Assembly: GCF_022539505.1 (NCBI RefSeq)
Contig: NC_061513.1
Span: 352,265,696-352,329,695, forward strand
Source: Lolium rigidum
Taxonomy: Eukaryota; Streptophyta; Magnoliopsida; Poales; Poaceae
Direction: 5' to 3'
DNA: 64,000 nucleotides
The stretch's first letter is position 1. Every line of letters starts with the position of its first letter. This document shows positions 9,412-19,968 of the stretch, in pieces. The notes below the pieces were generated by a model. It saw only the letters and a program-made list of their open reading frames with translations. It was not told the DNA's origin and did not search any database. Both the position numbers and the translations under genes were made by a program.

Positions 9412-11418
9412 ATGACACCGGCGACTTCACCGTCCACCTCATCAGCAACTTCATCGACACCGTCATCGCCAAACCTGGGAAGCCCGATTCGGTTCGGCTC
9501 CTATGAGTTCACCCCACACAGCGAATCTTCTCGCTCGAATTTCTCAGATCTACAAGGAAACATGGAGATGACCTTCGACAGCGTCCACTACAACGTCAAC
9601 GCAGAAGGAATCCTTCGACTGCTGGAATCGTCCACTTCCAGATCGACGAGTCCAAGCGCGTCATCATCACTCGACCTTTCGGTTGGCCTGACAGGCTCGA
9701 CGAGTTTACCCGCACCTTCGACTCCCCGTTCCGTGTCTTCTATGTCGGTAGGATCCGACGATCCTGCATCTTCGGAGGTAACTTCGTACTACTGCTTGAA
9801 CTGCGACACCAGGCACGGGCTGGGATCGAGCGACATGCCGTTCATCTGCAATGCCCAGTACTCATCAGGAGAGGATAGTATCGACAGCATCGTGCAAGGA
9901 ACCACTCAAAGTACGGCGCACCATCAGGTCTGTGTCGCCAATAACACAGGAAACACAAGGCACAGAGGAAACAGAGACCGTACTCCTCGTTCTAGTAGGC
10001 GGGCGAGTTTCGACAACAGCACCAGCAACCACGACAGCGACTACACCATCGCAGACGAGGAGTGGGCAGCCGCCAGGGCAGCAGTACTCAACAACACACC
10101 GCTCCCCGCAGGAACCTCAGTCGGAACCCTCAATGCTTACCGCTCTATACTAGAGAAAAACCGGGAGCACCTATCGAAGGAACAAGCCTCCCTCGAGAGA
10201 CGTCAGTCTGCGGCAGATCGATCCAGTGAACGACGAAGAGGCTCGCAGGCGAGCGCCTCTCGAAATACTCAAGGAGCAGGCAAACACCGGTCAAGGCTAT
10301 CCAGACTTTCGGAAGATGACGCCAGAGAAATCACATCCAACCAAACCAAGTCCTTCATGACCACGGACACCGCAGGCATGCCACGGCCGAAAACCGTTGC
10401 AGGAGCAACTGCCAACCTTGCTGCATACCTCATCAACCAGCGCCCTGAAGGATCCATGGCTCAGGCTCATCGAGGCGCTTTGGAAAGTCTCGCGATACTA
10501 GGAAATAACCTAGTCCCACAAAAGGAAAAGACCACGCTGCAGGGTAGTGGTTCGAAGCATCATACGAGAGACGCTCGGGATGAAATCACCCAGAGCAGGA
10601 TCGACAAAGCAAGGCGATGACGCGCCGCTAGGAATGAAGATGACAGTGATTCTTCGGACGAGTATCAGGAGTACGACGGCAAGCTCAGGGGAGCCAACTG
10701 TCTAAGTCACAGAATTCGCGAGGCGATGCCGCCCAGGAAGTTCAAGCCTACGCCTACCGATGCCGCCAAATACGATGGGCAGCAAGAGCCAAGATCTTGG
10801 ATAGATGACTACCTGCAGACTGTAATACTACATAAGGGGAACCAAATAGCAGCAATGCAGTGCTTACAGCTCTATCTCAAAGATTCAGCGCGAGCCTGGC
10901 TAAGGGGGCTGCCGAAGGGTTCCATCAAATCATGGGACGATCTAGTAGACGCCTTCGTTGCCAATTTCCAAGCAACATAAAAGAGACCCGTCGGGACTGA
11001 AGAGTTACGGAACTGCCAGCAGAAGCAGAAGGAGTCGATGCGCTCATACATCGGGAGATTCACCAAACTCCTAAACGCTACCGAAGATGTGTCTATCGAC
11101 AGAGCAATCGACACTTTCAGCGACGGCGTCCGACGTGAGAGTTACATAGAAGAACTCGGGCGTAAAAAGCCTAAAACCATAACCAAGTTAATGGAAATCG
11201 CCAATAGTTGGGCTGATGGCGAGGACAACGTGCGAAGGCCACGACAGTGCAGTGACGACGAAGACGATGACCAGCCGAAGCACGACTCGGGTGGACGAAG
11301 GGATCGCCACAAGAGAAGGAAGAACCGCAACTATGATGACAACAACCTTGTAGCCGCAGGGTACTCTGATCGCCAGGATGATCGGTATGACGACAGAAGA
11401 CGATCGACAGGACGGTAA
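9412..11418 (+). pseudogene. gag polyprotein (N-terminal and capsid parts) with two in-frame stops
   Basis: One reading frame runs from ATG 9412 to 11418, broken by TGA at 10618-10620 and TAA at 10978-10980; the frame is the same on both sides of each stop. The first ~400 residues are Ser/Thr-rich and low in complexity. The part after 10726 has the retrotransposon gag (capsid) pattern: SWIDDYLQTVILHKG, then ARAWLRGLPKGSIKSWDDL, then SMRSYIGRFTKLLN. A charged Asp/Arg-rich tail follows. The product would form the virus-like particle. The frame also opens upstream at 9277 inside the LTR, but a start after the primer site is more likely. At its end a one-base frame change leads into the protease frame. 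Confidence 0.8.
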
Positions 11419-12654
11419 TCGGAACAACTCCGGGAACCGTGGCAAATATAAACCTCGGCAGCAGATGGCCCCCGAACTGCCTTACACTGAGCAGATTAAC
11501 GCTCCCTGTTACCTGCACTCGTATACCGATTCTAAGGACGGAAAAACGAAGTCGAGTCACCTACTCAGGGACTGCCGGCAGTTCATTGACATGCATAAAC
11601 TCATCCAGCAGGGAGGTCAGCAACCGCTACCACCACCACCACCCCCACCTCCACCGCAGCACCAAGTCCAGCAGGCTCAACCTCATCAACCCAACGAAGC
11701 GTTTCCACCACCACGGGGGCAGATGAGTATGATCCATAGGACAGGTGTCTCAAGAAGAGAGATGAAGAAGCTCACCCGAGAGATTAACTCGGCGAGAAAG
11801 CATCATGGCAAACATCCCCGAGTATGTCGAGTGGTCCTCTCGAACATTACGTTCAGTCGAGCAGATCACCCGATGACCATACCAAAACCGGGACACGCTG
11901 CCTTAGTAGTCGAGGCACAAATCGGGGGGGTCAAGATGAGCAAAGTTTTCATGGATGGTGGAAGCGGATTAAACCTGATATTCGTCGACACAATCAAAAG
12001 TATGGGGATCACCATGAAGATGCTAGAGGAAACAGATACCTGCTTCCATGGGATTCTTCCAACTACACCGGGCTACTCTCTTGGCAAAGTTTACCTGAAC
12101 GTCGTCTTTGGTAAAACCGACAACTTCAGGAAGGAGAAGATCGAGTTTGAGGTAGTGAACTGGGAGTCACAGTATCACGCCATACTCGGGAGACCAGCTT
12201 ATGCCAAGTTCATGGCTGTGCCGCACTATGCATACCTCAAGCTAAAAATGCCTGGGAACAACGGGACGAACATCACAGTCTATGGAAGTTTCTCACGCTC
12301 GGACAATTGTGATCGCGACTTTCAAAGGATTGCTGCAAAGTTTGGGCCACAACGAGAAATTATCGACCCTCTGCCCAAGCTGTCCATACAAGAAATCAAG
12401 GAGGAAAAATATGTCAGGGAAACCAAGAAGAAGCCAGCCGACCTTGCTGCCGAAGCCTCGGCAGCAGAAGCGTCGGCAGCAGAAGCTTCAAAAGCTTCGG
12501 CAGCAAAAGCTTCGGCAGCGGATGGCATAGAAGGCACAGGAGACAGCAAGACGCTGGCAATCATCGCCTAGAACCCTGGTGAAGTCAACAACGCCGCGGC
12601 AACCACTAACGTGGTGAAAAAGGCAGAAGATGAGAAGAACCCCTTCCTTGCTTA
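11378..12654 (+). pseudogene. gag C-terminus and gypsy aspartic protease
   Basis: The frame 11378-12571 overlaps the end of the gag frame by 41 bases and probably belonged to one gag-protease polyprotein before an indel. A Cys/His-rich stretch (CYLHSYTD then SSHLLRDCRQF, about residues 48-76) stands where a nucleocapsid zinc knuckle is expected. A polyproline run follows. The protease has the active-site pattern KVFMDGGSGLNLIF (about residues 187-200) and the downstream ILGRPAYAKF motif. The C-terminus is an imperfect repeat of Ala-Glu-Ala-Ser units. TAG at 12569-12571 may be a late mutation, since the frame stays open to TAA at 12652-12654. No RT domain follows in any frame. Confidence 0.8.
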
Positions 12655-13326
12655 AGCAATTTATTAGCATTTAATTTTTTCCTTTATATCAACAGGGCCT
12701 TCCTTTTCGCCCTCTAGTCTCGTGCTTACCTTATTAATGAGAACTTAAGTTTCGATCCTTTGTTAACCATTGCAGTATTTCAAAAACATCTAAGCCGCAT
12801 CACTATTCAAACATAGTACGAGGCAGAAGATCGTGCTCCAAAAGAAAAGCATCTACGAGTGCTAAAAGATACAACACAAACAAAGGTGTTAACCTTTCCC
12901 TTTGCTATAGATGCCTCTACGAGTGCCTAAAATAGCAATAGTTTTGGAAATACACACAACCCATGTTCTATATTCTACTTATGGAAATATCAAAGAACAA
13001 CGGGCTCATCGGCAGAATCATTGCACCCGAAAAATTCGGGAGTGACTATCGCAACATACATCGGTTGAAAGCAAAGTTGCACATACAACGGGCTTAGCAA
13101 GGGCTGCAACACGAGCTGATCACTCAAACGTTTGCTGAGCAACGAATACGAAAAAAATTTAAGCGGACAATTAAGATTTGCTCCCTCAAAAATAGCCAAC
13201 GGCATCACTTCGGCAAAAGTACATATACATGTATCTACCGCGTAAAAATTCTTGGCTCAGCAATCCTAACACTTGGATAAGGCAGTCAAACTAAACTATT
13301 TACAAAAACAACCCTAATCCATGAGA
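12655..13326. other. Non-coding stretch between protease and antisense genes
   Basis: I see no coding family, repeat or RNA gene here. It would contain the 3' flanking region and transcript end of the minus-strand gene and the position where RT would start in an autonomous element. Confidence 0.5.
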
Positions 13327-14200
13327 TCACCCTTGTGGAGCTTCTCTTTCTTCAGGTACCCTTGAATGCCCTTCAAGCTTGTCGACGATTATATTGGCAG
13401 GAAGCAATACTTTCGGATACAAAGTATCGAAGTCACCAACAGCGTTGGCAATAGCAAGCAGATCCGCCGAGGGTACCGCGGAAGCACAAGGGCAAGCGTC
13501 AACCTGGCCCCTGCGAAAATCTGAGCTTGTACCAAGTTCTGAATCTTCTTGGCATTCCCAAACTCAGACATCAAAGACAGCAGCGTAGGGGGAACCGCGT
13601 TTAAAGGGAACATCGTCTTCCAAACCACCCTCATAGCTTTGTAGCACTTGTCAAATAAATGGTGGACTTGCTGAACCCGATCCTGAAATTTTGCGACAGC
13701 CGAAGCCTTCGAGTGTTCCCGCCAGAAAATCTCTTCGGATGAGGATAGCTGGGTTAAAGCGTACACTCGCTCGTGTATCCGCTTGTTCTCTTCTGCACGG
13801 TTCAAAGCTATGACTGGCAAAGGAATCAATAAAGGATCAGACAAGGCGTTGTCGACAAAAGGGCAAAGGAATCGGGAAGCTTACAGTTCAAACTCTCGGT
13901 AGCTTTATGCAGCTCAGTAAGAGCGTATCGCTCCACTTCGGCTGCAATCTCGCTCTTCTTATTGACAATAGCAGCTAGAGCATAAGTGCTGCGCAGGTCC
14001 TTTTCCATTTGTGTGATCCGATCCTTCATACGCTGGATCCGAACACCCTCCGGAAGACCACCTGAAGAGTCTTCGAAAAATGAGGGTACTAGGAAAACCT
14101 GCAGGCAACAATGTTGAAAAGGAGGACGGATATAGTCAAGTCGAGCATCCGAGGTAACTCCCATCGGGAGAAGTGCAAGTGGTAATATCATAACAAAGGT
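13327..14200 (-). pseudogene. Antisense gene segment 2 (helical protein, related to plant 'putative gypsy type transposon' genes)
   Basis: Two minus-strand open stretches join well at a GT...AG intron: the first (about 14150 to 13882) includes GVRIQRMKDRITQMEKDLRS and ends at ESLN before GTAAGC; the second resumes after an AG near 13815 with IALNRAEENKRIHERVYALT and runs through FPLNAVPPTLLSLMSEFGNA. The second contains a frame change near 13490, after which a frame continues to TGA at 13327-13329. The sequence is highly helical and Arg/Glu-rich. It may be the 3' exons of the gene to its right or a separate gene. I recall similar antisense ORFs in wheat gypsy elements, but the function is unknown. 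Confidence 0.5.
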
Positions 14201-14297
14201 GTGCTAGCAACATCGCTAGCACGGAGTTTATTACAAGCATAAGTTTTGCAGCAGAACAATGTTTCACATCAGCTCGAGCATAAGTTTGTTACAAAAA

Positions 14298-16913
14298 TCA
14301 AGGCGCTTGGGTCTGGGTCGACAAACTGGGTCCAGCCGACGACTTCCTTGACGAAACTAGTTCAAGGAGCTGCCGATCACAAGTAAGGGCAGACGATTTA
14401 AAGGCGCTTAAGTCAACAAACTGCCCGTCTTGCTCTTTCGGCAGCTCCTTATAGTCATTTCTTCTATGTCACCCTTAAAGCCGTAACCCATCATAAGCTG
14501 GAAGGCAAGGAGGGCACCATAGGTACGCGAAGTACGCTTGAATACCTCGATAACCTCCTTGGTGTCAACCGCGAAGGCATCGATCAGCTGCCCCAGGGTT
14601 TTGTCCTGCTTGATCTTGGGGAAAATCATCAGGTGCATCCGCGCCAGGGCACCTTTTCCTTTTTCAAGAAGCTCCCGCGTAAGCTGGTGGGAGGCGAGAG
14701 CCATCGACACACGATTCTCTGGAGAATTGTTTGGAACTTTGTCCAAGGCGGCAGCAGGAATGTTGGCGGCCTCTACGAGAAAGTGAATTGGAAAAGATCA
14801 TTGATAAAGGAATGGATCCATAAGAATAATAATCGACAGAGGTGTATGAAAAAGCTTACCAAGTAGAGCCAAAGAAGATTGGCGAAGGAGTTCATCCTTT
14901 TCGGCTGCCTGAGCTTCAGCAGCCAACCTTGACGCCTCCTCTTCCTTCAGCTTTTCCTTCAGCTTACCCAGTTCCTCCTTCAGGGAATCAACTTCTTGGC
15001 GGGCCTTGGCAGCTATCTTGACTGCGCCTTCCAGCTTCGAGGAAGAGGATTCGACTTCCTTCTGCAGTCGAACCTTGTCTGCCTCCAGAGAAGTGAACTG
15101 GGAAGCGAAGGCCTCCAAAGAGGAAATAACACCTCGGAGATCCTTAAGGGAAAAAGGATGTTTTGCAAAGAATCATCAGAAAAAGCACATTTCAGGAAAT
15201 CCATGATGTATTTAAAAAGGACTTACAGAAGGAGGAGTTGTGGTGGCGGCAGGAGCATCTTTTCCCTTGGAAAAGGAAGAAGCAGTGGATGCCTGAGCCG
15301 TGGGAACCGCTTTAGGAGCTGAAGCTTCGGAAGCAGCAGCGGCTGGCGGCGTAGCATCAGATCTGGCCTTCTTAGGCGGAGGCTCGGCGAAACCTTCATC
15401 ACTGTAAAAGGGAATGGTTGACAGAAGTTACGAAAAGAATGCGAGGAATAAAGGGACAAGCTATGGCATCAGGGAAGAAAGTGCTTACATATCGAAGAGA
15501 TTGTCTTCGTCGGCAAAGCCGCCGGTTGATCTATTCGCAGGCGAAGCCCTGGTCGCCTCCACAACTGCATTAACAAAGGCATCTTAATCAGCGTCATCAT
15601 TGCGCACTGATCCCTCTATATCGCAAGCATCGTCGGCTGAAGGAGGAAGGTCGGTGTGAACAGTTTCAGAATCTATCGGATCATCACGCTCACTCTCTGG
15701 CCTGCGTGCTCGACAGTGGGAAAATCAATAGGAATTGAGAAGCCTCTTCCCTCAGAAGTATCATTTGGCGAATCATGTAAGTTTCCAGAAGCTATGGGGG
15801 CCTGTTAAAAGGAAGAACAAGTAAGAATAAAAAGCAATCATATTGGCTAAAGTGAAAAAAGCATAATAAGGACATCAGAAAAAGAGTTACCTCTGGCGGC
15901 GGATGATTAGCATCAAGAGGAGTGTAAGAAGATATCAACGGGATCGAGTCTTCCTGACTAAGGGAAGTAAGGCGACGGACTTCGTCAAGCAACTCCTTTT
16001 CCGACAGCTCGGCAGCATTAATCCTGGTTTCATCCTTTGGGCCTGAATACAACCACATCGGGTGCGCTCTGGCCATGACTGGTTGGACTCGACGTTTCAA
16101 GAACACCGCTGCCACCTCTGTGCCGATCATAGTTTGGCCATCGGCCTCTTTGATTCGAAGAAATTTGGCAAATAATTCATCGGCTACTACTTTTTCGTCG
16201 GGTGAGAGAATGTTCTTCCAAGAATTCTTGGGCTTAGCCTCGAAGACATCGGCAAAGCAAGGAAGTTGAGATTCGGATGACAGGGAGTCTTTAACGTAAA
16301 ACCATTTCAGCCTCCACCCTTGCACGGATTCTCGCATTGGGAAATTGAAGTAATTAACCTCTGAACGGGCTACAAACCCCAATCCTCCGGTGACAAAGAA
16401 TCCATTACTACTGTTGTATCTCTTCACATAGAAGATCTTTTTCCACAGCCCGAAATGAGGTTTGATACCCAGAAATGCCTCGCAAAGGGTGATGAACACA
16501 GCAACGTGGAGGATTGAGTTGGGAGTGAGTTGCCATAATTGGATTTCCTAAGTTCGCAAGAGATGGAGGAGGAATTCATGAGTAGGAAGCGAAAGACCTC
16601 GATATAGGAACGATAAGAACATCACGGTAAAGCCAGCAGGGGGATTAGGCCGAGAAATCGCACCTGGCAATATTACATTCCCCTCATCGGAGGAGATTAA
16701 TCCTAGGCTTCGGGATCTCTTTTCGTCACGCTTGGTGACGGTCGATGCTACCCAATCTCCGGGCTTGGTCACCGAGCTTGGCGGCGCTGACGGCGCCGGA
16801 GTTGAGAGAGGTGCGCTCGGGGCGCTTCCCTTCGGAAGAGTCGAGGAAGATTTGGCGGCGGCGCCTCCGCTAGTGGAACCGGCGGTGGCAGTAACGCTCT
16901 TCTTCTTCACCAT
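14298..16913 (-). pseudogene. Antisense multi-exon gene, 'putative gypsy type transposon' (PF04195-like) protein
   Basis: The minus strand encodes a protein in at least five exon-like blocks with GT/AG borders: 16913-15891, 15801-15489, 15401-15227, 15142-14860 and 14772-14298. Exon 1 has a low-complexity Ser/Pro/Ala start (MVKKKSVTATAG), then FLGIKPHFGLWKKIFYVKRY, which matches the PF04195 domain pattern as I know it, and GWRLKWFYVKD. Exon 3 is Ala/Pro-rich; exon 4 is a long Lys/Glu coiled coil; exon 5 has ASHQLTRELLEKGKGALARM. Breaks visible: an in-frame TAG at 16550-16548, a frame change and a stop in exon 2, and a frame change near 14455. Function is unknown. It lies where pol would be. 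Confidence 0.6.
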
Positions 16914-17302
16914 TGTGAGATTCGGGGGAAATCGGAAAAGTAGTGGTGGCGTCGCAGCAGCGGCGAAGGGAGGAAGAAGGAGGAGAACAAAGAGATGCTA
17001 CGGAAAATGCGGAAGAGGATTAGGGATTTCTTCGCCCTTTGGAGATTTTAAGGGGGACTTGAGAACTGAGTGGGGCACGTGTCGTTGCCTCCGATCCATT
17101 GAGTAATCTTTTTTATTGAAGATTGCAAGAATCAAGGAGACGCCTTGGTGACTGTGCGAAAAGGGCCGGACAGAGAAAGAATAGGCCCAGCAGGTTACGT
17201 CCTGTCAGTCAGAATCGAGATATCAGTAAAGCGTCATCAATGACGTCATGAAAAATGCTAGAAGCACTCGATGAAAAAGGAAAAGTTATCGGATGAAAAA
17301 TT
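16914..17302. other. Region upstream of the antisense gene
   Basis: This should hold the antisense gene's promoter and 5' leader. I see no clear TATA box on the minus strand and no other feature. Confidence 0.35.
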
Positions 17303-17883
17303 TGAGTCTAAGCACAGACTATGAAGCACCCGCACTTAGACTCGGGGGCTACTCCCATCAGGAGCGCTGACGCGCAACCGATAAAATGAAGACTTGAAGA
17401 AAGGGACAATCGTTCGACCCTAGTCTGCGCTCGGTTACAAGCACCCGAGCCCAGACTTGGGGGCTACTCCCATCGGGAGCGCTGGACGCGCACCCGACAG
17501 AACTTTTTTGCACTCCAGGATCATGCCCGGGGACTTGATTCTGTGTAGGGTAGCGTTGTTTTTCCATCGGCAGTTAACCAACAAAAGTTGGGCACGTTAC
17601 TTATCATCCCTTGCATGTGGAAAATATATCGGATGAATACGGAGACTTACAGAAAAAACTTCGGCAGAGTAAAACATTCGAGTGGTTCAACTTGAGTCTA
17701 CGCACGGATTACAAGCATCCGTACCTAGACTCGGGGCTACTCCCATCGGGAGCCGGCGCGCACCCGACAGAAGAAGATGATGCAGATTTAAGAAGAACAA
17801 GAACAATCAAGGAAAAGAACCTTGGGAGGAGGCGTGCTTTAGTCTCTACCCGAACTACCTTCGGCTAGACACTCGGGGGCTAC
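17303..17883 (+). repeat. Hairpin plus polypurine-like modules before the 3' LTR
   Basis: A module occurs three times (about 17303-17367, 17421-17490, 17694-17765) and a shortened fourth ends at the LTR (about 17840-17883). Each has an inverted repeat around a short loop and then (A)GACTCGGGGGCTACTCCCATC with small variants. In the last copy the sequence ACTCGGGGGCTAC abuts the LTR start, which is the proper place for the polypurine tract that primes plus-strand DNA synthesis. The arms differ in sequence between copies but remain largely complementary. Confidence 0.7.
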
Positions 17884-18356
17884 TGACGTGGGCATTACCC
17901 TTCGGGTAACTAATGTTGCCCTACCCTATATTTTCTAGTTGGAGGCCCATGAAGGCACTCGACGGCAAGGTGGGCCGCCAAGTGAGACGCGGTGGAAGAT
18001 TCCTTGAAGTGCAAGACACGGAAGGAACCGAACAAGGAAAGCTTAGAGATAGATCTACTGTAAACCCAGTCGTACTCGATTAGACGTCTTGAGACCTGGC
18101 CTCCTATATAAAGGCCAGGAGAGGGGCTGTCGAGGGACACAATCAATCTTAGCGACTTTAGCCAACAAAAGCTTAGAGCTAGGTCTCCCTAGCGATTAGC
18201 CATCTCGACGAGATCTCAGCCGAACTATTCGGCACCCCATTGTAACCCATCATCATCATAATCAAGGACAGACAGGCAGGACGTAAGGGTTTTACCTCAT
18301 CGAGGGCCCCGAACCTGGGTAAATCGCTCTCCTCGCTTGTCTGTGAACCGATGTCT
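17884..18356 (+). repeat. 3' LTR of the gag-protease gypsy element, first part
   Basis: 473 bases that correspond to 8810-9282 of the 5' LTR. It ends in TGTCT, one copy of the target duplication of the nested element. Confidence 0.9.
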
Positions 18357-19953
18357 TGATGGCGTGTAACTCACACGTTCGTTGGGAACCCCAAGAGGAA
18401 GGTATGATGCGCACAGCAGCAAGTTTTCCCTCAGAAAGAAACCAAGGTTTATCAAACCAGGAGGAGCCAAGAAGCACGTTGAAGGTTGATGGCGGCGGGA
18501 TGTAGTGCGGCGCAACACCAGGGATTCCTGCACCAACGTGGAACCTGCACAACACAACCAAAGTACTTTGCCCCAACGAAACAGTGAGGTTGTCAATCTC
18601 ACCGGCTTGCTGTAACAAAGGATTAACCGTATTGTGTGGAAGATTATTGTTTGCGAGAGAAAACGAGTAAAACAAGTATTGCGACAGATTTGTATTTCGG
18701 TATTAAAGAATGGACCGGGGTCCACAGTTCACTAGAGGTGTCTCTCCAATAAGATAAAAGCATGTTGGGTGAACAAATTACGATCGGGCAATTGACAAAT
18801 AGAGAGGGCATAACAATGCACATACATGTCATGATAAGTACAGTGAGATTTAATTGGGCATTACGACAAAGTACATAGACCGCCATCCAACTGCATCTAT
18901 GGCTAAAAAGTCCTCCTTCAGGTTATCGTCCGAACCCCCTCCAGTATTAAGTTGCTAACAACAGACAATTGCATTAAGTATTGCGCGTAATGTAATCAAC
19001 AACTACATCCTCGGACATAGCATCAATGTTTTATCCCTAGTGGCAACAACACATCCATAACCTTAGGGGTTTACGTCACCCCCCAGATTCACGGAGACAT
19101 GAACCCACTATCGAGAATAAATACTCCCTCTTGGAGTTACTAGCATCAACTTGGCCAGAGCCTCTACTAATAACGGAGAGCATGCAAGATCATAAACAAC
19201 ACATAGGTAATAACTTGATAATTAACATAACATGGTATTCTCTATCCATCGGATCCCGACAAACACAACATATAGCATTACGGATAGATGATCTTGATCA
19301 TGTTAGGCAGCTCACAAGATCCAACAATGAAGCACAATGAGGAGAAGACAACCATCTAGCTACTGCTATGGACCCATAGTCCAGGGGTGAACTACTCACT
19401 CATCACTCCGGAGGCGACCATGGCGGTGTAGAGTCCTCCGGGAGATGAATCCCCTCTCCGGCAGGGTGCCGGAGGAGATCTCCAGAATCCCCCGAGATGG
19501 GATTGGCGGCGGCGGCGTCTCTGGAAGGTTTTCCGTATCGTGGTTTTTTCGCCTCAGGGGTTTCGCGATGGAGGCTTTAAGTAGGCGGAAGGGCGGAGTC
19601 GGAGGGCTGACGAGGGGCCCACACCATAGGGCGGCGCGGGACCCCCTTGGCCGCGCGGCCCTATGGTGGCGGCGCCTCGTCGCCCCACTTCGTATCCCTT
19701 TCGGTCTTCTGGAAGGTTCGTGGCAAAATAGGACCACCGGGTCTTGATTTCGTCCAATTCCGAGAATATTTCGTTACTAGGATTTACGAAACCAAAAACA
19801 GCGAGAATAACGACAGCGGCACTTCGGCATCTTGTTAATAGGTTAGTTCCGTAAAATGCACGAATATGACATAAAGTGTGCATAAAACATGTAGGTATCA
19901 TCAATAATATGGCATGGAACATAAGAAATTATCGATACGTCGGAGACGTATCG
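18357..19953 (-). repeat. 3' LTR of the nested element
   Basis: About 1,597 bp. On the minus strand its first base should be T of TGATACGTC, but the terminal base here is changed (CGATACG). It has roughly forty differences plus small indels relative to the partner at 23343-24928. Confidence 0.85.
19617..19671. repeat. GC-rich inverted repeat in the nested LTR
   Basis: CACACCATAGGGCGGCGCGG pairs with CCGCGCGGCCCTATGGTG across a short centre. The other LTR carries it at 24598-24648, with one arm mutated at CGTGCGG. It is the same module as at 1497-1557. Confidence 0.75.
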
Positions 19954-19968
19954 GCATCCCCAAGCTTA
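19954..19968 (-). other. Polypurine tract of the nested element
   Basis: The minus strand reads TAAGCTTGGGGATGC directly before the 3' LTR. Near copies occur inside the element at 21832-21846 and 21890-21904. Confidence 0.65.
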
